From the NCBI RefSeq assembly GCF_000182565.1, contig NW_015971538.1:1357447-1421446 (forward strand): a stretch of 64,000 nucleotides of DNA. Reading direction: 5' to 3'. The translations under genes and the position numbers were made by a program. Shown here piece after piece: positions 32,834 to 45,500 of this stretch; position 1 is the stretch's first letter; each line of letters starts with the position of its first letter. The notes under the pieces are model-generated. The model made no database searches, had not been told where the DNA came from, and worked only from the letters and a program-made list of their open reading frames with translations. Source of the stretch: Spizellomyces punctatus DAOM BR117 (Eukaryota; Chytridiomycota; Chytridiomycetes; Spizellomycetales; Spizellomycetaceae).

Positions 32834-33922
32834 ATGACGGACGTTGTGGTGCGGGTCGAGCCCTTTTGCAGCATCCCACCCCACGTCTACGATCTCTTGC
32901 GCAGCCCTCCATCCACTCGCCCGTCTGGCTCCTCGGATTCTGATTCCGGCTGGGATGTCGATTGGGGGGACACGGACGAGACGTCGCCGCCGTGTCTCTC
33001 GACTGTTTCTTTTGACGGCCACACACTCGTCCTCTCGTCTCCCACCACTCTATTATTTTGTCATGCATCCAACGGCACCTACACACCAACTGCAACCCTC
33101 CCCCTCACAGAACCCATAACAAGTCTCCTCCTCTTACCAATCTACATGCCAACATTCAACAAGACCACCGAAACCATTTCCAGCGTCCTCGTCACAGGCT
33201 CCCAGTCAGGGGTTCTCGGCTTCTATTCCAACGAGGGCACACTTTTATTTACATTTACCCTCCCGCACCCCATCACATGCCTAAAATTCCACACCACCCT
33301 CCAAATCATTTCCCCTACTCGACACACAACACTCGATGCCCCATCCCTATGGATCTCCCTCCGGATCGCATTAGAACACTCTAAAACCTCAATGGCCATG
33401 GACCCAACACTCTTGTCCACCACACACTCTTTACCACCCTATTCAGACGCATATGCATTGGGAAATGGACCATGGGATCTCATTCCAACGACATTTTACC
33501 CACTCTCTGCAACATTTTCGATCAACATTGTATCAAATCGGATGATTACTGTTGGAAAAGAACTAACGTTTTATGCGACGGTGGAATCCAAGTCTTTGTT
33601 ATTTAAAAAAGAGTCTGTGTCGCCAGTGTTGGTTTGGAAGGACCCTCCTAGAAGGTTTTTATCGATTACGCCGGCCAAGAACAATATGTACGCTTTATTA
33701 ACGGATACATTGGGCAGAGTTTTGTTATTGGATACGCGGTATGGGATTATGAAACGAATGTGGAAAGGCATGCGGAATGCTCAGTGTGCGTTTTTGGAGG
33801 GGGATTGGATTGTCACGAGTGCTAGAGGTGTTGTTGAGGTTTGGGAGGTTTTTGGAAAAAGGGTTTGGTATGGTGCGTTAAAAGGAGTTGTTGTTGGGTG
33901 TGGGGGTGTATTGGGGGGGTGA
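32834..33922 (+). CDS. RAB3GAP2-like (Rab3-GAP regulatory subunit N-terminal domain) protein
   Basis: Single exon, 362 residues, with a beta-propeller-like make-up: an acidic N-terminus (SGSSDSDSGWDVDWGDTDET), blades such as STVSFDGHTLVLSSPTTLLF, SVLVTGSQSGVLGFYSNEGT and TLPHPITCLKFHTTLQI, then MYALLTDTLGRVLLLDTRYG and IMKRMWKGMRNAQCAFLEGD. The block LGRV.L.D...G...RMWKG.R.AQC is the hallmark of the non-catalytic Rab3GAP subunit, which with RAB3GAP1 acts on Rab18/Rab3 and in autophagy. The human protein is about 1,390 residues; here only the N-terminal domain remains. The frame ends within a run of seven G bases at about 33912-33919, and another frame continues as GEFCGARDGKSKGMMMEDAV and VIGMQHVYKIS. 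A frameshift at that homopolymer is possible. Confidence 0.72.
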   Translation: MTDVVVRVEPFCSIPPHVYDLLRSPPSTRPSGSSDSDSGWDVDWGDTDETSPPCLSTVSFDGHTLVLSSPTTLLFCHASNGTYTPTATLPLTEPITSLLLLPIYMPTFNKTTETISSVLVTGSQSGVLGFYSNEGTLLFTFTLPHPITCLKFHTTLQIISPTRHTTLDAPSLWISLRIALEHSKTSMAMDPTLLSTTHSLPPYSDAYALGNGPWDLIPTTFYPLSATFSINIVSNRMITVGKELTFYATVESKSLLFKKESVSPVLVWKDPPRRFLSITPAKNNMYALLTDTLGRVLLLDTRYGIMKRMWKGMRNAQCAFLEGDWIVTSARGVVEVWEVFGKRVWYGALKGVVVGCGGVLGG

Positions 33923-34109
33923 ATTTTGTGGTGCTCGGGATGGGAAAAGTAAAGGGATGATGATGGAGGATGCGGTTCATGTGATTGGGATGCAGCATGT
34001 ATATAAAATCTCTAGTACCAAAGATTTGAAATTGCAAAAAAAAGAAAAAACATTATTTTATACATATATTTCATACAAATGCACATACAAAAAAATACGC
34101 AAACATTCA

Positions 34110-37100
34110 TCAAAAACTATCTCGACTCTTTTTACCCAAAAACCCACCAAAAACCTTTCGTACACTCCCAGGACTTTCACCTCCGCCAACAGAAACAACA
34201 CTATTCCTCCCACTCCCAACACTCCCATTCGTCCCATTCAAATCCCGATGATACTCTGCCAAAAGCCTAACCTCCCCCGTCCCACCCAACGACAACGGAA
34301 CCCATTTCTCAACTCTCATCATATCCTCTTCTTGTTCCCCTTGATTCGAAAACCACTCTTCAAAATCCACATCCACTTCCCCCAACTCGACATTCCTCGC
34401 AACAGTATTATGATCCCTCACTAGCACTCGTACACGCCAAGGCGGACCCACCACCACACATTTCTCATTCCACACTGGGTTCAAACTCTTTTTAATCACA
34501 TGCGTCTTGTAGAGGGTTTTTAATCTTCCATGATGGGTTTGAACTACCTTGATGAATGGGTCCGATGTGCCGTTCGTATCGACTGGTTTCAGGTTACGGG
34601 CTTCAAGAATATGGAGGGTGGTTGTCCCCTTTGGAAGCGTCACTGGCGATGAAGGCGGTACGGCGACATTCGCTGCATCATCATCAACAGTAAGTATACC
34701 CCGCTCAGAAGCAATAGCTTCAACCCCCTTTCCTCTGGTCTTTTTCTTATCACTACCAGAATCGATCATGGATTTACCCAATCCAACAGTCGTACCCGCC
34801 AATCGGGATATGACTGCTTTCCCCATTTTCGTCATCCCACTCTCTTCACCCTCCAATCGCGCACTCGCATCATGTACATCCGATTTCGAAGAAACGTTCA
34901 CAGTACTATTCCGACGAGACTCGATCGCTTGGGGATCGAAAAACATGCGGAGTTTGATGGTTCCACCTGCGGCGCCTTCGAGGGGGTACTCATGCGTTAC
35001 GACGGTATTAGGGACAAGACGACCTAGTTGGACACGGACCGTGCCCAGTGTCACGTCTTTGGCGAAATTATTCCAGTCTTTGACGCGGAATTCAAGAGTG
35101 GAGCGGAGACGGGATGTAACGGGACAGGAAAAGGTTTCGTTCCATACTGGGTCCAGGGTTTTTTTGATGACGCGGGTTTTGTGGATTTTGGAGCCGTTGA
35201 GGTAGATTTGGACGTAAGGGTCACTAGCTCCTACCAAAAACAAAAGTAAACAAAACAAATGCAAAATACCCACCAACAAAAAAAAAAAAAAAACTTACCC
35301 CCACTATCAACAGCCTCCAACCCTCTAGCTTCCAACACATCACAATGCACCATCCCCATCCCACCCCCCGTCTCACTCGAATCCCCTTCAACAGCAACAG
35401 GCGCAAACCCAACACTAACTCGCACTTTACCAACAACACCCACAACAACTCCATCTTGGTCTGCCTCACCATCCAATAACGGGACCCAATAATTGGACCG
35501 ACCCATCAGGGTCGTGATATCTCCCCGCCAGTGCCCGATAATGGGATCGGAAATGGAGCGGTCCTTTTCGGGTTGATGTCGGATTTGAATTGTGTAGGTA
35601 TGGGTACTGACGTGAGATATATACTTGTCCAATGCTACGTAAAACCGATGAATGTGGGATACCTTTCGTAAAAAACAATACAAAAAAAAAAAAACATACA
35701 TTCATCCCATTTAGCAGATCCAGTCTGCTTTTTGGTCCGCGTACTCCAAATAGGTCCATCATCATCCATCACAATCTCTGCATAAATGTTTCCAGTCCGA
35801 CATAATTCCTGGACTTCATGAACGCGTATCATGACAATTCCCGAATCTATCAAAAAACGAAAAAAATACATGAAAAACCAACTCTTGAATACCAAAATTT
35901 CATAATATCACGTACGGAAATCACGTAAAATGCCTTCAATCCTCTCCCTCTTGCTCTTCATCACCCGTTCCTGTTCCTCTTGAGCCTCTTCTACTGCCTG
36001 TCGCTTTTCAATTTGCAACGCCTCCTTTTGGCGTTTAATTTCCTCATCATCTTCTTCTTCTTCCTCAGCCACAGACGGTAACGATCCATACTGTGTCCCG
36101 ATACTCTCCCTAGACCGTTTATGATCCACAATGCGTTCCGGATGAATAATCTTGTCACATACAACAGGGAAATAATCAAGGACGAAATGGATAAAGCCTT
36201 TTTGTCGGGGTTCTTTTGTACCGGTGATAACGGATGGGCGAGCACTGGAGGCTGCTGAGGTGGCTAGACTGGCGATTCCGTCCAGTGAGAGAACGTTAGG
36301 GATGCCATTGACGCTTGAACGGTGGTGGTCCAGCTGCTCGTTAGAACCGAGAGGCGTTGCTTCGGCTGTTTCGGCAAAGAGGTCTTCAGCCTTGTTTTTG
36401 TAAATATAAACGGGTGCCCACCTTTAAAAAAAAATTATTAAACAAAGGCCCCACACATCAAAAAAGAAGGTATCATCGGATCAAAGTGACTTACACATCA
36501 GCCGTCAACCCCGTTCGCACAATCTTTAATCCATCCCTCTCCAACCTCGCCAAAACCTCTGGCCTCATTCCAACCGCTTCATCCACCATGGACTCTTCCC
36601 CACTCCCCACATCCTCATCATCCTCCTTGACAAGATCCCCAACCAAAAACTCGACCCTCCCCAACGTTCGATCCTTTTTGAAATCATTCCAATCCCATAA
36701 TGAAAGCGCCAATTGCTCTTTTTTGCTGTAACACACTGCGTAAAAGATTTCGTCCCATTTTGGATCCAGGGTGTTGTTTTTGACGTGTGTTGCGCCAAAG
36801 GCTCGGCCAGCTAAATTGAGTTTGGTATACGGGTCGGATTTACCTTTTTTGTGTAGCGGACATGCATTAGATCAAGCCCCAATACATGCCAAGGCATGCA
36901 CAATCAAAAGAAAAAGAAGACATTACCCATCATCTCAACATTCATCAACCCCTTGGCCTCAACAACATGCAATCGAAGCAATCCAGCCGGATTTCGCCGC
37001 TTAATCTTGCTTCGGTCCAGATTTCCACCTTCCAAATCGACGGGTGTGAATTTAAACGTGACACGTAATCGGCCAGAAGCCTCCTTTCCGCCATAAAGCT

Positions 37101-40021
37101 TGAACCAATCGTCCGTTGACTCCTACATATCAAAAAAAAAAAGAGGGACAACAGTCATCATTTGCATCACCGATCGACACAGAACGATTATCCCCTACCT
37201 TTCCAATAAACTCTCTCGGCAAAATATCACACCCGCCCAACGCCTGTCCCCCCTGCCACACCCTAAACTTAAACTTTGCCATATCCAACTCATTCACAAA
37301 CACCGTAAACGGCGCATCCCACACTGGATTATTACTCTTCTTCTTGACAGGCGTCCGGAACAACTCCATCCCATCTTGCTCAATAGAACAATCCGTATTC
37401 GCATTCTTGGAACATGGTAATTCTTTTGCTTGATGAACAGTGATTTGAAGAATTCCTGAATAGATGTCAGGTGCTGGTGTACCAGCCAGAGGTTCTTGAA
37501 CCGGGAAATACGCCATATTGAATCGTACATCCCCTTTTTGTGAGTCGCCAATCGAAAGTTTTTTCCAAATGTCCCCGACAGTATCATCACCAAACGGGGA
37601 TCCCCATTCATGTAAAAGCCGGTCGCGCTCCTCTCGGGATAACCCATCCGCTTCCTGTCCTCTATCGTCTTCAAGGAGTTTGACCCATCGTGCTAAACGT
37701 AACGAGGCCGTGACACCCATGGACTTGTCCTTTTGAAGGTTGTTCCAGTCCATCACTTCGATTTTGAGTTCATCAGAGTTACTGCTCGTTTGCGTTAAAT
37801 CCGATTTCGTAATGACGATATGAAATGTTTCGTCCCAAACTGGATCAAGCCTATGTAACAAATATCAAGACTCTAAAACAAGCACCAATCCAACAACGCT
37901 TCGCAACGTACGTATTATCAATGGTTTTGGTCCGCGCAACTTGCTTGCCACCCACAAACAAGAGTGCATATGGATCACTCTTTCCGGCAAGTTCCATATT
38001 CTTCAACCCCTTTGCCTCATACAATGAGACGCGGAGCACTCCAACAGGTTTATCTGTCATTGACAACATGTGAGCGCACATCACGTCATGATCTACCTAT
38101 TCACACGCACCAGCTTCCGAAGTCCCTCCCAATAGTTGCTCCAGATCAATCGTAATCTTGTTCGGATCAACCACAAACATTTTCGTGTAATAATTAATGG
38201 TATCAGTCAGGAACGAGCTCAATCCAGGGGTCTGTAACAGTCACACGTCAAGAGCCGTCACAACATGAATAAAACGATTATAATCATGTCTCTTACATCC
38301 ATCAAATCCATTCCTTTCAATGGCCGAACAATAAAATCAATATGAGGCATCTCCAAGAACCCAAAATCGACGGTCTTGATATGCGGATAGGAAGTCATAA
38401 ACTTTAACTGGATCCGAGCCTTTGAAAAAAAAAAAAGCGGTTCAACAAAAATCTTGTGCAAGGCATCTCACACAAGTATACTAAACCGAGAGGCGTACCT
38501 TGCCCTTAAACTCCATCTCTGTCACCAACACAGGTAGGGGAATGGAAGCAACGCCCTTCCCAACACGAGCTGTCAACTCAATCTTTGAATTCCGAACGTC
38601 CCGATGCTCCCTCTGCTTTTTGGATATTTCGTCATCATCAATCGGGCTAAAACTAAGATCCCAATCCATCATCTGCAAAACGCAATTCGGTGGGTTACAA
38701 TTGGGGGTTTGGATACGATGATAACGATACATACGAGAATATCATCGCTGGTACTTGGGTAACATCGGATACCCTCCACACGAGGTGCTTCTGATCCCAA
38801 CGTAAATGTCGTCAATCGCAGATCGTCCTATAGAGTATGTTCATGTAGCACATCAAAACACGGTTACATGTCGTTGAACCCAATCTTTCAAGAACAGCGT
38901 GATGTACGCACCAGGAAACCGGGCTTGTTGGCTTCGAGGACGGCATCAACGGCATCCTTGATACCAGCAGAGAGACTCGGTTCAAAAATCAACCAAAACC
39001 GCGTCAGAAATAGGTTCATCCAGTTGACTGTTTCGGTATCCGTCTCCAACTGCCCATATCGTACATTGGAATTAGCATAACGCGGGAGACCCCATTCATT
39101 TTCTGGAGACGGTTCGAATCTTACCCTCTTCATGGACATTTGCTTATTCAAATCATTCCGTAGCTTTCGGCGGAGCCGCTGCTGGTTTCGTCGAAACGCC
39201 CCTCCCACCATGATAAGAATGACAATAACCCACCCAAACCCCATCCCAATACGCGTGAAAAGCCACGTCAAAATAATCCCAGTCGTAAAATAAAAAGCAA
39301 CCTTCATATTCTCCCAATATACAATCTGCTCCACTAGTGGTTTATACGCATCTAGCTGTGCCTTCATATTATCCATCGTCGTGATACCCGTTACAGCCAA
39401 ACTTCGGAGAGGCGCCGGTATTTCTCCGTCATTGTCGAAAATCACGCCGGTCAATCGGGTCATGGCCTGAGCAGCCGTGATGGTGTGTTTCTGCGGTGGT
39501 CCTTGTCCAATGGGTCGTGAAATGACGTTGGCGGCGATAACAGTTTTTCCTGCAGCGCGGAAATTGTCGCTGTTGAGTCGTTTTGGTTGGGTTGGAAGGG
39601 GAACTACAAGAGTAAAAAACAATATATGGCATGAGTTAAAGATCGCGAATGCAAATGAGACAAACCCGAATAGGTACAATGCCCACATCCCCTACGCTAA
39701 TAAAACCCTACCCGCTCCCTCCAAGCGCATCCCAGTATTCTATTCACCTTGTGGAATGGATGCAGACGTTGCCTTTGAGACAACCGACGACGGTCTCCCC
39801 TTCATAACGACCTCAGTCAACTCATCCAACGTCGTATGAGGAACCTTGTCTGCCGGAACCACATTTTCCGTTGGAGGAGATGCCGCGGCCATGGATGCTT
39901 GTTCTTCTTTGGAAGGGTCGACTTTCTGCAGATGCTGGTCATCGGGAGATGACTCTGAAAGGTCGCGTTTCATTGCGGATTGGCTTGCCAAATGGGCAGC
40001 CATAACCGACGAATTGTCCAT
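34110..40021 (-). CDS. Tricalbin / extended synaptotagmin with SMP and about six C2 domains
   Basis: ER-plasma membrane tether and lipid-transfer protein. The start is at 40021 (MDNSSVMAAHLASQSAMKRD), followed by a disordered N-terminus. A hydrophobic hairpin (KVAFYFTTGIILTWLF, then GWVIVILIMVGGAF) inserts in the ER. The SMP domain runs from ETVNWMNLFLTRFWLIFEPS through LMMDWDLSFSPIDDDEI-type sequence to IDFIVRPLKGMDLMD and TPGLSSFLTD. C2 domains start at VGVLRVSLYEAKGLKNME, GILQITVHQAKELPCSKN, GLLRLHVVEAKGLMNVEM, IVMIRVHEVQELCRTG, GMVHCDVLEARGLEAVDS and TTLHILEARNLKPVDTNG. Of these the first, third, fifth and sixth keep the SDPY/SDPF calcium-loop aspartates, and the second and fourth look degenerate. 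A coiled coil rich in Glu (EEEEEDDEEIKRQKEALQIE) separates the third and fourth. The many short introns and about 1,600 residues make the exact exon set approximate. Confidence 0.9.
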
Positions 40022-42592
40022 GCTTGGGTATTGTTGAAAATGAATGCAAAATGCGAGCTCCAGATGCCTGCTAACTAGCCCTGGGTATACATATAAAAAA
40101 AGAAAAAGGCCTTATCTCTCAAGTACCTTTGACAAGATGCTGCTACACCACATACCTCTGCAAAAATCGAGTCAAGCGTCATCATTTGACACAGCCAAAA
40201 ATCTTTTCGTTTGTTTGTTGAGCTCCGCAGATCGACTTGCGCTGCCGACGCTTTAAAAAAAGTTTATTGAAATTTAGACTTTTTTTGTTTATTTTGCACG
40301 AGGGCTTTTAGTGTTCGAAAGCAGTGACGAAGAAATGCTATGGTTTCTTCTTGTCAGAGCGAGCTAGGGTATTGTTGCCATCCTGCACATGAACAGACGA
40401 CAAGCCGATTTGATGTTTTTCAATTGCGAGCAGGTGAATTGAAAAAAACCAAAAAGACAAAAAGGTTATTGTTAAAAATGGGCCAGGATATCGGCTCTTG
40501 AGACTTGCAATCATGTAATTGGGTAGGGAGAAACCGTTGCGCGTCTGCACACATGAAAGGTTTCGGGGACACTTAGGATTGACACCGGCCTGACGGCACC
40601 CTCCAACCACACAGACCCAGAGACTATAGATTGGAGCATTCTATATGGCAGATGCAATAAACTGGTGGCAGAGAGTACGAGCAGATGCAGTTATACACCT
40701 CAACGTTAACCGCCGCAATGGTACGGAACACAGAATGCCCAACGACGGAATACAGTAACAATTATAAAGACAGCGACTTCCTGCACAGAGTGAGAACAGA
40801 TGCCGGACTCCTCTGCAAGTAATAATGCTGATGCAATATGGAGATACCATCATCAGGCTTACTCCACAAGACCATTGTGTGCATGCTTATCATAACAGCA
40901 CGAGGGATGACTCGGGTGCATTATTTCCAACTCGTTGGACAGTCCTTTTCCAGAGACTCGCCCTCAAATGTGCTCAACGGGGGTCTTATCTCAGGCTAGC
41001 ATAGGCGCTCCAATATACCGCTCAAAGTGCCCTGAAACCAGTCCCAAAAAAAAATGCCAAGACGCTTGGACATGCAATGACCCAAGTGACAGTCTTCAGT
41101 GACGTTTTGACAACAGAGCTCCCAGTCATTATTTTGAAGCCATTGACCAGTATTATGCAACAAAATGCACACAAGTCTGTTGCAAGCCGTCAAAGGCCAA
41201 ACCCCGGCGCGTCGCTCAACGCGTCACGTAATCTCGATCAAAAATCCTGCCCCGTTCGTCAACTTGACAGTCCAAGTTTCGTTGTTTTTGAAAGCAACAA
41301 GGTTCCGCTTTCAAATCAACATTTTCCTCCAGCTCATCACAGAGAAGGAGGTTCCGCGGATCTATGTAAACTGGGAGACTGATAGTGCAACCCAGGCAGC
41401 ATGCCGAGTGTGAAACCCTACCCATCCCTGCAGGACATGCCGCAATGTGCAAGTCCTGGCCCAATGACTTGCGGGGCGGGCATGAGCCTAAATTAAAAAA
41501 GTAGATTCCTTTTGACAATTATTCAGGACAGTGTTGCCAACCCTTAGACATGCTGTAGGTCCTTTAATATTAAGGTGAAAGGGACAGCGCATCGTAACCG
41601 ATCTGCCCGCATGCACCCCAAGCACTTTATGGAGGTATCTGATGCCCTGATGCAATGGGCTTGGTCGGGTAACCACATGTGACAAGTTCGTCGTGGAGAG
41701 TAATGCTTCAGGTGGGGGAGTAATTCCCGACCGTCACTCAGTTTGCACTATCAGGCGCGGGTATTCAAAGTCCGCCTCACCTGAACAAAAAAAAAGACGG
41801 CATGGAAAGCCCCTCACTTTGACAAAAAGACCTCAAATGTAGCGAGACTGACGTGTTGGTTTGAAAAAGGTGAGTTGCCTGAATGCCAATCTCCATCATG
41901 GAGTAGGGTGTGATCTAATCCAGCGCCCGGGAAATGTGCTTGGAGAGGGTGCGGAGAACATATAGGTCAGAAGACGCTTGCTCCTGCTATCCCTTGTCCC
42001 GTCTTTATCTTGGTCTTCCTCTCCGACTCTCTCCGAAACCTTCAATTTAAAGCAGAGCAGCTGTTGCTTTCGCCCTCCATCGTCGAACATTCCTCTTTGA
42101 AAAAACGACAAGGAATAACTGCTTTGTTTTTTCTTCTCAACTTCTTTTAACCTCTAGCCATTCTCCAATTCCTACGCTCGCTTCATTCTAAAAGTAAGTT
42201 GATCATTTACGGGGGTCCAACCCAAACGCGTGTCTTTTTCTTTGTGTGTCGGGGAGTCCGGACCCCTTGGGTTTGCCGTGACGGGGGGCGAGTTGCAAAC
42301 AACAACCACAGGTTGGGCTCTTGCAAAAACACACAAGTTCAAGGGAAGCTCATGCAAAAAGAAACGGAACATCCAGCTTGAACAGTTGGCAAGTGGATGT
42401 TCAAGAAGAAGAAGAAGAAAATAAAACACGCAGCTAGATAAACTGACGCAATTACCTTTGTCTTCCCGCCACCCACCTCTCAAGGTCCTTTTTTTTCCTG
42501 GGTTTTCTTTCAACTTTCTCTGCTGGACTCCGCGATCATTTCGTGCATTTCGACAGACCATCTCTCCCGACATTTGTTTTTTCCCTCCAAGC
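40022..42592. other. 2.6-kb intergenic region, with CSL leader at its right end
   Basis: The stretch 40260-41900 shows only short frames on both strands, none with splice support or a family resemblance. From about 41950 the sequence becomes pyrimidine-rich, as in leaders of other genes here. A TATA-like TATAGG lies near 41961. A probable leader intron covers 42194-42556. Confidence 0.5.
42194..42556 (+). other. Probable 5'-leader intron of the CSL gene
   Basis: A perfect gtaagt donor at 42194 and a pyrimidine tract ending cgacag at 42556 enclose 363 nt before the ATG at 42593. No in-frame upstream ATG extends the protein. Inferred from consensus only. Confidence 0.45.
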
Positions 42593-45500
42593 ATGAGCAT
42601 CCCGCTCATATCTGCCGCAGTGGAAAGACGTCAAGAGGAGGTACCTGCATGGACCTCGGAAACCGATCGCGACGTCGAACAGCAGATCTCAATGTTTTCG
42701 TCCTCAGAGTCCCAAACTTCCGTTCCTGTGGTCGCTGGCTCTCAAGGATTCTCTCCATCCACTCCAATCAAGCAAGAACAGAGTTCCGACGATCAGTTGC
42801 AGTTTGTTGAAAGCCTACCTTCCAGCTACAATCCGTTTGACTTTACTCGTGCAACGGCAGCATCCAGCCAAAGTACCTCTTCAGCAACGGGCTCCTTCGC
42901 ATCGACATCCGTACAGCAAATGGCAGTGTCTTCTTCGACGGATGCCTTGGAAGAAAGTCTTTTCGGAGCAACAGCAGCAGCCGCCGCCGCGCGTCGACGA
43001 AGGTCATCCATCAAGCTTCTGCCTTTTGATCACTCGCAAGGATTCAGCTCGCTTCGGCTAACCCCCGGACTTCCACACATGTGGCCAGCATCAGATCCGC
43101 CTAGTCCTGAAGACTCCCACATTCACAGCATTGCCAACAGCTCATCAACGCCAACGGCAATTCTCTCTTCGCCAAGCGCCCCGGCAAGACGAGAGCATCT
43201 CATCCAATCGCCGCCGTTTCCCCACGGGCATACTGGAAAACTACCTCATGGCGTAATCAGGAGACACACGGAGCCATTGCGCATTGTAACGCCGCCTACC
43301 CACACAGGCCCTGGTAGTGTTGATCCTATGCTAATCAATCAACCACGATCGGCCCCAATCGGTAATCTGCCCATCGTCCGGAAGCGCACCCGAGGACAAT
43401 CGTTTGATATCCCTTACGAATGGAATCCGCGACGTCGACGCTCCGTTGATGCCTTTTTGGACGGGTATTCGTTGTACTCGGCCATGTCCCCGTCGGATCC
43501 TCTTCAGTCTCTTCACATGCACACACCTGCGTCCATGAACGTGACGAATGTTGTGGATGTTACTCCCGAAGATTTCGACCATGACTTTGTTGTACCCTCA
43601 GATGCAGCAAATATGAAATTTCAAGAAGCCGTCTCCATCAAGGGTGAGGAACATCTTGTGCCTGATTACAATGGCAGACTAACAATGGGCCGACTGTGGT
43701 GCGTGGCTTTTTGTTGATTATTTAATCCCTGAAACGCGTTGATCGGTTAACTTTATTATAATCACAGCCAACTAGTTGGCGAATATCTACAGGATCCATC
43801 CCATGAATGCACGATCATTGTTACGCAATCAACAGCAGCACAAAAATCCTATGGTGAGGAAAAGAGGTAACTATCACTTGATATGTCAAGATTTGCCTAA
43901 ATTTATGTTTTACATGGGTAATAACTGATGATATGGTGTCGTTTCTGCAATTAAAGGTTCTTTACGTCTCCAATATGCCGATTGTTAGGAGGCGGTTGGG
44001 ATTTACCAAAACTCCAAGAGGCATACGCAAATTCACCTGATGCTTTAGCGGACTCTAAAGTTGGCGGAAAGAATCTACAGATTCGCATTTCGACAATGCC
44101 AAATTTCCATACAGAACAGCAGCCCTCACGAGTTCCAAGCAAAACGGAAAATTCATGTACCACGAGGGCTACACCCTCCGACTCTGAATACGAGGACGAT
44201 GAAGTCCATCTTCCGGGTGCACTGGACAAAGCTCAAGGAATTTTGGGAAATGTAAAGTACATGCAGGAGCGTATCGATCTTTTGAGCCGCACCAGTTCGC
44301 TACGGGATAGACCGGATGCTCGATCGCACAAGACAGTTGCTGCGGCAGTTTTCCAGAAACTGCATGTAGGTGTTAACGAATCTAGGAAGCGAGTTCCTCT
44401 CTTTTTCCAGGCATGTGTTACAGCAATGTGAGATTTGATTTGGAGAATTGCAGGCTTATCGACGGTACAATTTTAGATTCAATGTCCTGCAGGTCCTCTA
44501 CTGTACGAATCAAAACCATTTACAAAAATATCAAAACCTTCAAAGAAGAGACAAACTTCTAAAGCTCAGTGTAAGCATCAGACATCGTCTCTCGTTCTGA
44601 TTGCTTGTCACTCAAACCACCTTTATGGACAGTACTCATCATGTCGGGATCGACCATCGCCATATTCAATCGCACGAAATCCCAAACGGGCAACACACGC
44701 TTCTTGGGCGTGGACGCTGACAATATGACTCTGGTACCATGCAGCGGCATGTGGGATAATTGGGTTATCTTTGCTGTTGACGATCCGCGCTTTGATCCAT
44801 ATGTTGCACCAGGCTTGTCACCGATGCTCTCAGCTCCTAATCGAGGTACTTATCTTGACATTGTCGCTATTGGGGAACCGCAAGAAGATCTGGTGTGGAC
44901 TCGCCCCAAATTTCGAAGTGGCGGCGACTTGAATGACGGATCGGTGGATATGGATGCCTACGATGATGGTCTTGGGTTCGGGTCGCAAGTATTCATGACG
45001 CCTCCAACGACTCCGTTAAATGTCAAGCGTAAACTAGCACGGAATGCGCCCGTGGCATCGGGACAGGATGAAAAGCCACCCTGTGCCCGCCCTATTCATT
45101 ATGGCGATACGGTTGTCTTGCAGAATTGTTCGACGGGACTGGTTACTCGACCGTTGATTGTCCGAAAGATTGAGAACAGGACAAATGCTGTTATTGATGC
45201 CAAAGTGGATGCAGTGGAGAAGCAAGGTATACATCCCTCCAAATTGCTCTTGTTTGAATCTTCTCTCAACATTCTCCAACTTAACACTGCAGGAACCGCG
45301 CCTCAGGAACCATCTCGACGGGGCGACCCCATCTCCCCACTTCACAAAGTTGCCTTTCAACTTGCAGGACACGCGGGCCAATTCCTCTCTCTCTCCTCTC
45401 GATACGGTCACATTGTAGTAGACCTTCATCACACGAAACTCAGTTCAGGGAGCTCTGCTAGGAGGAACCGTGGACGCCGTCACGGAAACGATAATGAAAG

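Noticed and set aside
41165-41518. Short frames on both strands in the 40-42 kb intergenic region, one rich in cysteine
   Set aside because: No recognisable domain, no splice sites that extend them, no neighbouring leader sequence.
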